Below, one piece after another: positions 47,306 to 60,048 of a stretch of DNA of 64,000 nucleotides. This stretch comes from Castor canadensis (taxonomy: Eukaryota; Chordata; Mammalia; Rodentia; Castoridae). The stretch lies in assembly GCF_047511655.1 (NCBI RefSeq), contig NC_133390.1, positions 93,131,583 through 93,195,582 on the forward strand. Direction: 5' to 3'. The position numbers were made by a program, and so were the translations under genes. Every line of letters starts with the position of its first letter. Positions within the stretch are counted from its first letter, which is position 1. The notes beneath the pieces were generated by a model. It was given only the letters and a program-made list of their open reading frames with translations, searched no databases and was not told the DNA's origin.

Positions 47306-48362
47306 TCATTGATGAGGCCATAAAACATTTTGATCACATTATAAGAAAATGCTTACATTACTCTTCCCCAACTATCCTAAAATATTATAATAGGACTTAA
47401 ATTATAGACTACAGGGACCCTTGGTGACTTTTAGCTCTATAAGAAAATTGTCCCATTTTCACTCTCTTTGTTCAACTTGCTTTTATGAAGCAAAAACACA
47501 AAGCAGAACCATCCCCACAGACTCACACACCTATAGCCCAAAACAGCCAATGGACTCATTTGAAGAACTGCAATAAGAAATGAAGCCATGTTAGCTGACC
47601 CACAGATGTGAACAAGGAATAAAGGCTTTTTTTCCTAGCCTACTGAGATTGTTTTCTGACGGATACTGGCATAATCAATTGATTAAAACATCACAATTCT
47701 TAAATGTGAAAGGGAGCTTAATCCCTCCAATTTGATGAAATTTCTTGTATTCATCAATATCTCAGACAGAAAGCCCATACTTCAATACAGGGTCTGAATA
47801 GTCTTAGGTATTCAGTAATTTATGGGCTCAGACTCAGGATTTTAGGATAGAACTGTGAATACCATTTTGAGTCCTTTGGCCTTTACTACATTTCTAAAGA
47901 GTTACACATTCCTGCTGATACTTCTTTTGTGGTGCTACTTAAAATCATTATATAAAATTTCAAATTAATTAAGAGTTTCCCCTTAGGAGTCTATTATATA
48001 ATATGACTGTCTTTTTAAATCATATGCACAAGTGGAGTAAGCTTTTTCTCTTGCTCCCTCATTATTACTGACTGTAACTGGGCTTAAATGGGTGGTGATG
48101 GGAGATTCAGAAAAGACACAGGAGAGACAGACAGACAAAAAGTTGGGGCCAGATGTGTTGGGTACTCTGGTGGTGATGCACAACCCTCATTGCTTCTTTT
48201 CTCTATTATTCTCTTCATTTTACTCTGCTTCTTTTCTCTATTTTTATTCTTTAAGGCCTTACTCCTTTACAGTTCTTTAAAACCGTCCTTTTAAAGTCTT
48301 TCCTTAAAACCTTGCTTTTAAAGTCTTCTTTTCTGCTCTTTAAAGTCTCTTTCCTTAGTCTC
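47306..48362. other. Non-coding stretch leading into the tandem arrays
   Basis: No gene. From about 48190 onward the plus strand becomes strongly pyrimidine-rich, with repeated 'ttaaagtct' words (for example near 48290, 48318, 48341). 48085-48185 is locally more GC-rich and unassigned. Confidence 0.5.
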
Positions 48363-48547
48363 ATTCTGTCCCATGTTTTCTCTTAGCTGTTCTTTAGCAT
48401 AATCTCTCTTAAAGTCTTTGCCCCAAGACTTGTACTGTCCCATGTTCTCTCTTTAGCTTTCTTAAAGCCTCAGTGCTTAGACTTGCACTGCTCCATGTTC
48501 TCTGTAGCTTTTCTTTAGCTTAGCTTTTCTAAAGCCTATGTATAAAG
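48363..48547 (+). repeat. Tandem array 1: three degenerate 53-71-bp units
   Basis: Units at 48363-48433, 48434-48486 and 48487-48547. Each contains, in order, 'ctg(t)cccatgtt.tct', 'tagct', 'ttaaag.ct' and, in the first two, 'agacttg'. Unit lengths differ through indels. The plus strand is C/T-rich. Confidence 0.8.
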
Positions 48548-48580
48548 TTCTTGGTGCAGACTTTCTATCAACCCCTCTTT

Positions 48581-48724
48581 AGCAATTCCCCTTTAGCAAT
48601 TCTTTTCCCTTCAGCAATCTCCCTCCAGCACTTTCCCTTCAGCAATTCATCTACCCTTCAACATTCCTTTTCCCTTCAGCAATTCATTTCCCCTTCAGCA
48701 ATCCTTTTCCCTTCAGCAATTCTT
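48581..48724 (+). repeat. Tandem array 2: CAGCAATTC-type repeats, 14-19-bp period
   Basis: AGCAAT (or close variants) recurs at 48581, 48595, 48613, 48627 (AGCACT), 48641, 48660 (AACATT), 48678, 48697 and 48714, each separated by a C/T spacer such as 'cttttcccttc'. At least nine units. A 66-codon plus frame over this array is only the translation of the repeat. Confidence 0.9.
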
Positions 48725-48731
48725 TTTCCTT

Positions 48732-48822
48732 CCAAAAGCCTCCTACACTAAAGAGCCAAAAGTCCAAAAGCCAAAAGCCAAAAACAAAAGCCTCAAAGCA
48801 AAAGCCCCCAAAGCAAAAGCCC
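48732..48822 (+). repeat. Tandem array 3: CAAAAGCC-type repeats
   Basis: About eight copies of (C)AAAAGC(C) with 0-7-bp spacers, for example 'ccaaaagccaaaagcc', 'caaaagcctcaaagc' and 'aaaagcccccaaagc'. The composition flips from C/T-rich (array 2) to A-rich on the same strand. Confidence 0.85.
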
Positions 48823-50374
48823 CATGTCCTCTTTCAGTGGTATCATCACATTTATATCCAGTGGTAAACAGGGTGGAGCAGTGGTTCTCGGGGAGGAGTG
48901 TGACTTTGTTACAGGAGAAGCCTGCTTTCCTGCTTCTCTGAGTGTAAACAACTTAGGAGAAGCAGTTGTTTTGCATTTTCCTCTTCTGTGGCCAGGGCTG
49001 TGTCAATCTCAGCCTACAGATAAACATCTTAGGAAAAGCAACTGAGCTGCATCTCACCTTGTTCATAGGCTTCTCATAATCCACTCTCCACACACAAGTT
49101 TCATTCTCTCAAAGCTATCCAGTTTCCTGTGTACTACATTGTAGATCTTATTTTTAATTTTCCTCTTCCCAAACCCCAATCATTTTAAACTTTTATTTAG
49201 TTTCCTTTAACAATTAGATTATAACTCAGCTCTTTCAAAACAAAGCCATATTTTTAAATTGTTTCTGTGTCTCACACAATAAATTAATAGACATGTAAAG
49301 TATATCTGCTATGTGGAAGATTCTATGCTAATTGTTTAGGAGAATCAAGATATATAAGATACCATTATTATCAGTTAGGAGTTTACATTTCAGTAGCAGA
49401 GACATTTAACAACAATACCATAAAGTAGTGTAAGATAGGTGCTCCATGAATGGGATGGCTAAGTGGTACCACTGTGCTGTGACCATTCATATGGATTATG
49501 TTGCAGCCACTTTCAATTATTCAAGGTTCTTGCAAATATGAAGTAAATGCTGAAATGCAAGACACAATTGTTTATATTAATTCTATTCTATCAAAAAAAG
49601 ATTAGCCCCAAAAATAAGGGAATCTTTGTCCTTCACCCACACATAAGTAACAGGTATTTCTAGAAATATGGACTTTTTAATATATGTAGTATGTGTGTGC
49701 TAAAAGGAAATAATGAAATTCACTCTCTGTATTGGCAGGGTTTTTAAAGGAATGTAATATTTATAAAGTAATTTAATAAAAAATAAGTCAATTACTGCTG
49801 TAAATAATTGCTAGCTAAAGGCTTTGATTATGGATCTTTATTAAAACATTATTTTAGTGACACTTTCAGTGACTCTTATAATTAATGAGTGGTCCTTTTA
49901 ATTATGACTAGTATTCTTTGTGGTGAGTGGGCAGAATTCCACATTATATCACATCATTCTTTTTTTATTGTTTGGCATAGTCACTTTACTTTGCCTAACA
50001 TTTGTGTACATAACTAAGCAGCCCAATGAGCCAGGACAGATTTTAAGACCTTGCTGCCCCTTCAACTGAGAAATCAATGTTTCACTGTTTCCTTAAGGAA
50101 ATAATCAACAGATTTGCAAAACAACAGACGGCATCAAGTTTTATTGCTGGTCCCTGAATTACAATATTAAATTATGTATTAAAACAGTATTAGGCACACG
50201 GTGTTCTGGAATAATCATCACCATTACATCATATTGCATTCTATTTGAATTAACATATAAATGAATAAAGATAGCCAACCACAAATCAGAGATGAGATTT
50301 GCCATCTTAAGCATTTTGTTGCCTTAGAAGCAGATTGAATAAAATGCAAGTTATGAAAAATTTGCTTGTTTGGG
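48823..50374. other. Non-coding stretch after the arrays
   Basis: 48823-49060 is moderately GC-rich and could belong to the same unrecognised element as the arrays (possibly an LTR; not supported by any landmark). 49290-49450 resembles a reversed L2 tail ('tatctgctatgtggaagatt'). The rest is AT-rich and unassigned. Confidence 0.45.
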
Positions 50375-51110
50375 AATTTAGAATTTTGGAGGTAGTCTTA
50401 GGATATCATCAAAAGATGCCAGGGAACTAAGTGGGTAGAGAGGGTGGGCATTCTTGGTTCAGTGGAAAAATGCCCAGAGGTATGAAATAACATGGTACAT
50501 TAAAGTAGCTGTAATTAGCTAGGCTTGCTGCCAGTTATAGGTATGTGAAAAAGAAAGACATGGCAAAATAAAAGGCAAGAATTATTGATGTGATGTTCCA
50601 TAGACAATAGGAGCCATTATACATTTTCAGTAACAGCATCCATGTAATCAGATCTGCGTTATCAAGAAGATCAGCAGAAGTATACAGACTTAGAGGAAGC
50701 AAGGGGATGAGGTAAATTAGGAGATCAGATCAATAATCTTAATGAGAGATCATTCATGTTGTAACCCAAACACCAACAGTAGAAACAGAAAGGGAAGAAT
50801 CTTCCACAAACATGTCATGATTAGAATTTATAGGCTTCATAATTGGATGGAATATGGGGTTAAATGAAGAAGACAGTAAATTCAAGACAGACACATTCCT
50901 AACTTAGAAACATAGGGAGCTTATGGTAAGGAATAAAGGAGAGAATCAGCATAATTGGAGAACTGTTCTTTCTGACTTGCTTAGGGATCATGCAGATGGC
51001 AACATTTAATGAGTAGCTCTTCACAGAGCCCTGCACTCCAAGTCTGGACTCATTGGCTTGGTCTCCATCATTGCATAGTGATTGCAATCAAAGTGTGGTT
51101 GCCTTCATCA
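50375..51110 (-). mobile_element. LINE-2 fragment, reverse orientation
   Basis: On plus the text is reversed L2: 'gagggtgggcattcttggtt', 'tgcccagaggtatgaaataa', 'gagccattatacattttcag' and 'catgtaatcagatctgcgtt' (reverse of 'aacgcagatctgat.atgtca'). Divergence is high and the right edge is approximate. Confidence 0.65.
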
Positions 51111-51889
51111 AAGATTGTGCAAAGCCACAGCAAAAGAGACTAAGGATAAGATCCTTTGTTCCATCAACATTTAAGGAGCTGGAAAAAGTAAGTCCATAAA
51201 AGTGACTTAGAAGCAATCGATTAGAGAAGCTAATTCAAAAACTAGGAAAGGGTTTCAGAGGAAGGAATGGTCATTAATGTCAAGGCCATCAAATCTAAAT
51301 GAAGTGAGAATAGAAGCATTACACTGGATTAATTAATTAAGAAGTCATTGATGAACTTTGCTATAGGTGTTATAATCAATAGGCAGAGGAAGGAACCTAG
51401 TTTCAGTGTGTTAAAGCATAAGAAGAGTGACAGGAAGAGTGATGTTTGTATTTTATAAGCCTGATTATAAAAGAAGAAAAAAATATGAGCTAGTTTGTTA
51501 AAAGGTCATAAGGAACTTTTTTCTTCTTTCTATTTCCATTTGGCAGAATACCTGAATGTGCTTTTTAAGCTGAGATAAAGAAACAAAGAAATAAGAATGA
51601 AAATATAGTGGCAGTAGGATAGGGAATAATAAGTCACAAAATCCCTTGATAAAATAAGACATGATTAAAAAAGGACAAATATATATATATATATGTATTT
51701 TCATTTTTGATGTTTTGAAACTAGTAAAAATACAAAGAGGTGTAGTTTTCTGTTATAAAGAATAATATTTTCCCTTCTTTAGATCTTTAACCCAATCCCC
51801 CAACATTAATTTGCCATTTCTAGCCCAAACCACCTATAGCCTGACTTTCTCTATACACTGCCACCAATTTTCTATATTCATTGAATTTA
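51111..51889. other. Non-coding stretch
   Basis: No gene. A short (AT)n run is at 51679-51694. The rest is unassigned. Confidence 0.5.
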
Positions 51890-52790
51890 TTTTCTGTACT
51901 TTGATAGCACTCTTCAACACATTTATACTTTAACAAAGTATAAATCATTGTATACATGTGATTTTTCAGCTTATGCTAACAAAAGAATATATTGATACCT
52001 TTTCAGGTGAGTATTTATCTGTATCATTTTCCTTTTGATAGTTGCTTTCCAATGGCTATTTAGTAAGGATGTATTTTATTGACCATTCTCATAATAATGA
52101 ATATTTAGATTGCTTCCAATATTTGATTTAAGAAGAGTTTAAGAGGATGCCAATTTCAAATAAATTATCTATTAATGTGTATGAGATACGTCTACACACA
52201 CTTTTTTTATTTGACAATATACTGTTAACTTTCAAAAAGCTTTTAACTCATATGCTCTATCTATACACAAGAGTGAAAAATATAATGGGTTTTCTAAAAT
52301 CGAGTATGTTTAATGGACAACGTTCAGGTCAAGAAATTCAGTATTACCAGATCTCCAGAAGTATGAGTGTGCTCCTTAACCTAAAGGTAACCAATATCCT
52401 AATTTCAATAATTAGGATCATCTTGCTTCTTTTTGAGTCCTGCAAAAAATGGAATTAAATAGGATGTGTTATTGTGCATCTGGTTTCTTCTCAGCATTTT
52501 GATTATGATATCCATTCATATTTGTGTGAGCTGTTGTAGAGCAGAGTATCCCAGAGTGCAAATATAGCACAATTTATTTATTTATCACTGTTGACTAGAA
52601 TTTCAGTAAATTCTAGCCTTTGGGAAAATAGTACCATTGTGAACATGATCTTATATCTTTGTGGTGTATACATTCTTGGATTTTTCTTGAATACCTACTT
52701 AAGAAAAACATTGCTGTGCCCATTGTGTTTTTAGGTCCTTCTTTGTATTGATGAACAAACCTATTATGCTGAGAATATCCGCAAGGACCA
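51890..52790 (-). mobile_element. Ancient L1M 3'-region fragment, reverse orientation
   Basis: On plus, 'caggtcaagaaattcagtat', 'accagatctccagaagtatg', 'aaaggtaaccaatatcctaa', 'tgtgcatctggtttcttctc', 'gatatccattcatatttgtg' and 'ttgtgaacatgatcttatat' follow the reversed 3' UTR and ORF2 end of old L1ME-type elements. The 103-codon frame at 52147-52458 is not meaningful. Confidence 0.65.
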
Positions 52791-52839
52791 ATACACATTA
52801 ACCAAGAGGTCTATATGAGAAGAAATGTACTTCTTGGAG

Positions 52840-53010
52840 AGAGATGATATAGGGTGGTTAAGCTATTCAACTCTGGAATGAGACTGGTTATAAACATTCT
52901 GATATTTTTCAATTGTGGAGAAAGATGTTACACAATCTCACTCACCCTCTGTTTCATCATGTGTTAAATATGGATAATACAATACATATACTTCTTATTT
53001 AATATATCTT
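52840..53010 (+). repeat. MIR SINE fragment
   Basis: 'gggtggttaagctattcaac', 'tctggaatgagactggttat', 'ctcactcaccctctgtttca' and 'gttaaatatggataataca' match MIR in order ('gtggttaagagc', 'tctggagccagactgcc', 'cctcagtttcctcatctg', 'aaaatggggataataa'). Confidence 0.75.
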
Positions 53011-54894
53011 ATGCCTAATGAACATTTGATGATAAAATAGTCAGTTACTATTATTATACTTATTTTTATTAAAGTCAGTCTAACCTAGGCCTTTCAATCT
53101 TTCTTTGCTATAATTGCCACTCAGTCTTTGCTACATGCCATCTTTCTTTTGCACAAGTTTAGACACAAAAAGATCAGGAATTAAAAGGATTTGGGAAATA
53201 TAATCCTCTGCAATCTGACACCTGTGATACCAAATGTCATAAAAATTAGAGAACTCAAGATGTAAGCAACAGCTTCAGTGGTACAATCTTTCTTTAGAAT
53301 CTATCAGTTGTTTGGAGCAGATATCTGATACAGCAGATATGTAATACTGAGAGAGACCACTTCATTTTACCAGTTATTTCTTCTCACACCATTGTTTTCC
53401 TCTCCTTTTTAGATCTGTTCTGTTTCTCTTTTAATTCAATATGGCACTCATCTAAATGATTTAGCTTAAAATATTACTGAAATTTGCACTAAAGTCTACC
53501 CATGAAGAATTCTTTCCGCATGCCTCTTAAAATTCTAAGTCAATATGTAGATTCCTGTAGATACATTACTTTAGTAATTTTAATACAGAAAGTTGGTATA
53601 TAAGCATTTCAGTTTTCCCCCTCATATCATTCTAGATTGCAAATGAGAAGAGTATCCTTTTAACCCATGAAAGTCTTTTCATTGAATCCTGATGCAAGGA
53701 AAAGACACAAGTCATTTCATTATCTAGACTCATTGGTGGACCTCCACAAAGACCTGAGTGGGATTGTGGTCCTCCAGAATTTTTATAAGAGTATCTTCTT
53801 ATTTCAAAGCCTTTAGGTCCTAGAGTGTCACGTGTAGATTCCAGAGAGGATTTATTTCCTTGTTCTTCTGTCCTGGCTTTGCTCACATGCATTTATTCAA
53901 GTCTACCCATTCCTTTTCCTGCAAGAGAGAATTTTCAGTGATGATTCCTTCCTCTAGCCTTTGATCTGTTTTGCATTTTAAGATATCATTTCTTATGCTA
54001 CTTTTAAAGTGATCTCACTAGTGGCATGACATTTGGAGGGCTCATATAGAAGAAATCAAACTGTTTCTACTGATTTTATTTTCCATTTACTTGAGCTGAT
54101 ATTTAAGCAATCAGCCACATTCTGTCAAACAACTGTGCGACAGAATTCCAGTGAATTAGGTGACAATAGAATTCCAAGTGCCATAATTTTCTAAATCTAT
54201 TTTTAATGAGATTATTTTGAGAGTAGACAGTCATAAAAAAATGATTACTTAGAAAGCAAAGGAAACATTTCAATGATTTCAAAAGCATCAAAATATGGCA
54301 AAACTCTATCAAAATTTTAAGGACCCTTTTCATGCATCAATAAAATTAATTAAAACTTAAATACTAAAAGGGAAGAAAATTTCATTTTTCCAATAATGAG
54401 TATATTCATATCAGAAGTACGTAATTTCTTATCTTTATGTCTAATTACATATATTGTTGCCTACTTTGTATATTGAAAAGGCCTTTTTTTCTGATTTTAA
54501 CACTGTTCTTGATCTCCTTCTCATGAGCAAGGCTAACACCTTTTTTCAACAGAGTGACCCAGAAACAATGAAATAATATCAAGAAGCACAGCATAAGATA
54601 GAAAATGAGCATTAAAGTATGACTGACTAACAGGGCCAGGACATTTATATTACTTCCTCTTTTCCTACTTAACTGGCTCACAGTGGGAGCTTGGAATATT
54701 TTCCTAGATGAAGCAATGAACAAAAGATAAAACTGAAAAAACTTTGTCTGTATGTTTTAACCTATAAAATGAGGATTATGCAAAAATCTTTTTGTCTGAA
54801 GTTTATTATATGAGTTCTAGCAGATGGAGTGTTGAATGGAGAAGTAAAATGGTTTATGAAAATATTTAATTAAATGTTTCTTTTTTGAGAAAAC
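53011..54894. other. Unassigned non-coding stretch
   Basis: No gene supported. The 86-codon minus frame at 53632-53892 and the 92-codon one at 54445-54723 were read and show no recognisable domain. Confidence 0.45.
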
Positions 54895-55130
54895 TGAGTA
54901 TCCATATGAAAAAGAATGAAGTTGGAACTTCTTGTACTGTATACAAAGTTAACTCAAAATGGATAAAGAAAGTTTCATAACTAAATTCAGCAATGATTTC
55001 TTGGTCAGTGTTTTTTTTTCCTAGAAGAATCTAACATCTGGATTTTAAAAACTCCATGAAAAACAAAAAGTCTAGGAAAGTCAAATGGCAGATATATCCT
55101 AAACATATTAAAGTTTTTTTTAATGAGACA
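54895..55130 (+). mobile_element. Ancient L1 ORF2 fragment
   Basis: 'ctgtatacaaagttaactca', 'aaatggataaagaaagtttc', 'cagcaatgatttcttggtca' and 'aaaaacaaaaagtctagg' follow the L1 ORF2 block usually 'caaaaattaactcaaaatggatcaaagac...ggcaatgatttcttgga'. Short and diverged. Confidence 0.5.
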
Positions 55131-58100
55131 ATTAATTCTAAAAACATAAGAAAGAAAAGAAAGGAAAGACCATAAATGCATTGTTCTAAAAATAATTAGG
55201 AATCAAATTAGGAAAGATTTTTGTCAAAGTTGTTAAGGAAAATACTTTTCAGTTTTATTTGATAAATACTTGAACTCAGTTTTCTCTCTGTTCACTTCCA
55301 ATTTTTAGGCATTTACCAATTTTCCTTTTTGGTTTATTTTAAATTATATAAAGCACTAGCATTGTTCCAGAGTCAAATTCGTAGAAGTGTCTTTTTGAAT
55401 CCTGCTTTCTTCTTATACAGTTATACATGTACTGGATTTTTGGTTACACTATCACCACTTATCTTAGGAAATATATTCCAAAACATGCATATGCACACAT
55501 ACCAAATACATACATATATAAATATGTTCTTCTTTCAAACAAGAAAGATATTTTGGTATAAATCAGACCATAAACATGGTTTTTCATTTTACTTTTTTTA
55601 TACTTAATAAATACTCTAGTGATAATTCCATGGCAACATATAAAGACTTTCTTCATTCCTTTTTATATGTAAATAATAATCCACTTGCAGATATGCCAGT
55701 TTTTATTTCATCAACCCATGTTGATAAAATTCATTATATTTTCAGTTTTAAATTAACATATCTAAAATATGCACAATTAATATTTTGTGCATATATCATT
55801 CTGTTTTCTAGCATATCTTAAATATATATTGCTAGAAGTAGAACGAGATATATGTATATGCAGTTTTGATAAAATACTGTGTCTCCACAGGTACTATTCC
55901 AAAATTATTGGTACTCTCTTGAAATGGATTTTTTGTTGTAAGTTTGACATTTCTTAATATCATGAGCTTAATTTTGTGGGGATTCTGAGGGTATAAAATG
56001 TCTTCTAGTAAAGAATTTGTTTTTCCTTGAGCCATCAGCTACTCTTGCCTGCTGGCCACCTTCAAAGTTGAAGTATTAAGGACACTGGGATTCAACCCTG
56101 ACATCTTTTTAAGGGCACAGGGCATAGATTCTATTTTCCTTCTGATGTAGACATTTGCCCAAATGACAAACCCACCTTTCAAGTTAGATTACTTCTCAGT
56201 ATTTCTTGTTTCATTTACAGCTTCATATTCTTTGGGGGTGAATAATGTTTCTATTACTTTTCTAGGAAATCTAAAAGAATATATTTTGCTACATTTTATT
56301 GAGGATCTAGAGGTATTTTGCAGAAGGACCACTAAGGTTATCAGAGCTGCTGTAGTACCAGAAGAAGAAATCATGCATTTTGGGATGTTTTTCATTGTTT
56401 ATTTGTAGTTTTAAACTCTCATTCTTAGTATGGTGGTTTTTATTGATTAGTCTTGGTAGAGGTGTGTGTATGTAGAGAGAGAGATTTATATTAGCTATTT
56501 CAAAGCTCCTAGATGTATTTACTAATTTTATTTTTTGCTAATCCATCAAGTTCCTGAATATTAGTAATACCTTTCTTTGTAATTCAGCCTATCAATTTTT
56601 CTAACATTATTTATGGTTATTATAAATATTACATTTATTCAGCTTAATACACATTGATTTAATTTTTAGTAGGTAAAATATTTTAAGCTCATTATTTATT
56701 CTGATTATACATTTATCTGTTTCCCATAGATCATTATATATAATGCTTTTTATTGAATTTAACTAACATAACTTCGCAAGAGTACTTTTAATTTATGAAT
56801 TACTATGCTTCAAATCTTTGTGCTACTAATTTTTTATTTTATTATAGTTTGGTAAAAATATGCAACTTATAGTATTTATTATTCATATGCTTTGAGATTT
56901 TGGATACGGGGGATAAGTGTAATGTAAATTTGCTAATGTGTCAATGCTAATAAAAATTATTTTCTGTTATATACTTATGTAGCTCAAAATTTACTGAAGA
57001 TACAATATACCAACCTTTTGCACAGTATCAGTACCCCGTCCAGTCTGTCCCCTTTCTTCCTTGGCCTGTATGGGCTGGTAATTAATATAAGAGTCCATTA
57101 TGAGGACGATGTTTCATCCAATAGTGAGGCTGTGGGAATGGGCACCATAAGACTCAGGAATGAATTTCTTTATGTATAATCTCTCTCCAGATCTAGAGAA
57201 GCTACTGTGCGAACATAAAGTTTTCATTACATATTTAAAAGTGTTTTTCTTTTTGGTCTAGCTTCCATACTAGAATTACATTACAGGTCCATTTCTTATC
57301 TTTTGCTCAGTACAAAAGCCTTTAATGCTTTCTTTGCACCAAGGATGCTTTCTGTTAGAACTACTCAGTTTGGCTTTTGGGATGCCTCATGCAACTATTT
57401 ATAAGTGTTACTGTGTTATTCCAAGGAAAGTGCCCTATATTTTTCTCCTTTAGCCTAACTTTAATGTTAGCATCCAAATATACCCTGCCAAAAAGAAAAT
57501 GCTACTTGTGGAACACCTTGACCAAATTCTGTTTTGTTCACATCCCATGATTAAGGCACCATCTTCCTACGAAGGGCAGTTATAAATGGATGTTTCTATT
57601 TCTTTAATTCTGATCCTATCTGCACTAAGTATGCAAGAAATTCTCAAGGTCTATCTTTTATGTATAATGTTCTCACTTATGAGTTTTCCTCTACTTTTAT
57701 AACCCTTCTATCATTTAAGGCAGGATTTCAGGAATGTCATTTCTTGAAATTCTATTTTTCTAAACATTTCATAATTGATTTCATTTTATGGCATGTTGAA
57801 CAATGAAATTTTTGTTATGAAGCTAGTTGCAATTTTAAAGTCTTGCTATATCAAGATAACTAAAAACTGATTTATCAATCAAGAGGTACGATTTGTTAAA
57901 CTTTGTGAAAATTACAGTAGCAAGGATAAGAATAGTGGATCAATAAGCACGAATGATAGAAATAATAAGAACTTCCTCATAAATGATTTATAATGAAAGG
58001 AAAAAGAAATCTACCCCCAGCTTGTCTTTAATTACCCATACTCTCAGAAGTGAATTGGAAATGCTCACATTAATCTGAGTGTCAAATATTCAGTACCCCA

Positions 58101-59973
58101 CAGCTACTGTAGTTTCTATCACTTTGTTTGGCAGGTTGTTTAGGTTTTGCTAATTGAGCTTTTTCATAGATACTCTAAGTCATGTAGTATCTTACAATTA
58201 ATGTCTTTGACTAACATACTATTCCAAAATCTTAAAGAACAATTTCTAATGAAAAGGAGGGCTGTAATATAGTAGTGATTTCCTTGTTTCAGAAGTCATA
58301 GGACAATAAGGGGAAAAACTGGAAGACATTTATAATATAGATTGGTGAGGAAGGATGTACAAAACTTTTACAAAACTCTCTTATTCCTCAAGAGTAAGTT
58401 TATAGGTATAAATGCTATCTGGATGTTCTTTTATATTTTAAATCAAAATGGTATAAATTAGATAGCCAATTCTTAACTCGGTATGTGGAATGTAGGCTAT
58501 AAGATATGTGTCTTAAGTTACTTAATTCATTGATTGAATTGACCTGTATAAACACATTATTATCATGTATAATTTTCTATGTTACATATTATCATCTTTC
58601 CATCTCTGCATCATTTTTTTGCTGCAAAAAATAATAAAGCTAACTTGTTCAACTACATTGTTGTCATGGTGCTTTGGAGGGTGTTGGGAAAACTTCAGCT
58701 TTAATATTTAAATAATTTTGATATATTTGTCAAATTTTATTCACATAATTTTGTTCTCAGATAAGGTATTGATTTTTTTTTACCTTAATGCAACTGAAGA
58801 GTCATACTTGAAAATTATGTGGATAATGGGAACTTGAGTAAAAGGAGCCAGTGAGGCATCAGGATCCCCCATGATAGCAAAGCTTTTTCATGCTTTGAGT
58901 GAAACCCAACGCAGCATGCCTAGGGAGTGAGGACACTTCCTCTAGGTATAATGGTGAGCCTAATCACAGTCCCATCATTTATTTTGCTGTAAAACCATGA
59001 GAATTCACCCAAACTTGCCTACACTTAATTTCCTTATATGTACATACAATAATGTGATTTTTTCCTCTTGGGTCTGCTATTGCAATAGTGTTGTGAGATT
59101 GGCAGACAAATATTGATTTTCAGGGTTTTTTTCATTCTTAATGACTTGGGTCCTCTGGTAAGCATTATTCTGAGAATTGACTTAATTGCAAAGCTCTGAT
59201 GTTAGAAAGACTTAGACAAATATACAGAAGCATCACTTTTGTTTTTATTTTAGATGAAGCTCAAGTGTTACTTGTCATCAAACATGCAAAATTTGATAGA
59301 CATTCTATTATTAGAGAACAATGATATTTGTATCACATAATTAAAAAAAACTCAACATATACATAGAGTATATTTGACACAAAAAGGTGAGATCACTCTT
59401 GCAAGATACAACTGTTCTAGAGAAAATGTGTGGATGTTAAGGTCATTAATCCTGAGAGAATTTGAGATTCTAAGCCATGACTGGTAAGAGTTGAAAGACT
59501 TTTTAACCATACAGAAGTCTCTTGCATAGCAGCAGCACATCGCAATGCACCTGTACTCTCCCCTAAGGATGCAGACATCTTACTATTGTGACAACAGAAT
59601 TGATTGTATTTGCAATTGATTTTTAAAAATATTTACAGATGTTTCCTGAGAATACTTAATTGCACCTTTGTTTTAAGCCCATCTTCATTACTACAAAAAG
59701 CTGTCTATCTCTCTCATATCTTATTTGTCCATTTGAAGAAATAAGAAACATTATGTTAAAAAATTCATGGGAATACGGTGTCATGATTTGATACATGTAT
59801 ATTAGAAGTAGTGTTTTTCAAAACTTCCATGCATATACTGTAGCAAAATATATTTAGAGACTGTGGCACTGAAAAATATAAATACTATGGGCAATAGGAT
59901 AAGATAATGAAAATACTGTAGAAAAATGAAGAAGAAATCTTTTTTAAAAAGTTACTACATCAAATAGAGTTTG

Positions 59974-60009
59974 ATGAATTTTACCTATAAAATGAATTTT
60001 ACCTATAAA
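59974..60009 (+). repeat. Exact 18-bp tandem duplication
   Basis: ATGAATTTTACCTATAAA occurs at 59974-59991 and again without spacer at 59992-60009, identical in both copies. Confidence 0.95.
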
Positions 60010-60022
60010 AAGTATACATTGT

Positions 60023-60048
60023 GAAGTTAGTAAGTTTTTACTAACTTC
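60023..60048. repeat. Perfect 11-bp-stem hairpin
   Basis: GAAGTTAGTAA (60023-60033) pairs exactly with TTACTAACTTC (60038-60048) around a 4-nt loop GTTT. Confidence 0.9.

Noticed and set aside
48551..48751. 66-codon frame with a repeated SNSP/FPSAI-type pattern, possible repeat protein
   Set aside because: The amino-acid periodicity only mirrors the irregular DNA tandem array; spacing is not a multiple of three and no start context or homologue is recognised.
48581..48822. CRISPR-like array
   Set aside because: The units are short, degenerate and variable, spacers are not unique sequences, and the DNA is mammalian.
53632..53892. 86-codon minus-strand frame as a possible exon
   Set aside because: No recognisable domain and no convincing splice sites at both ends; kept as unassigned.
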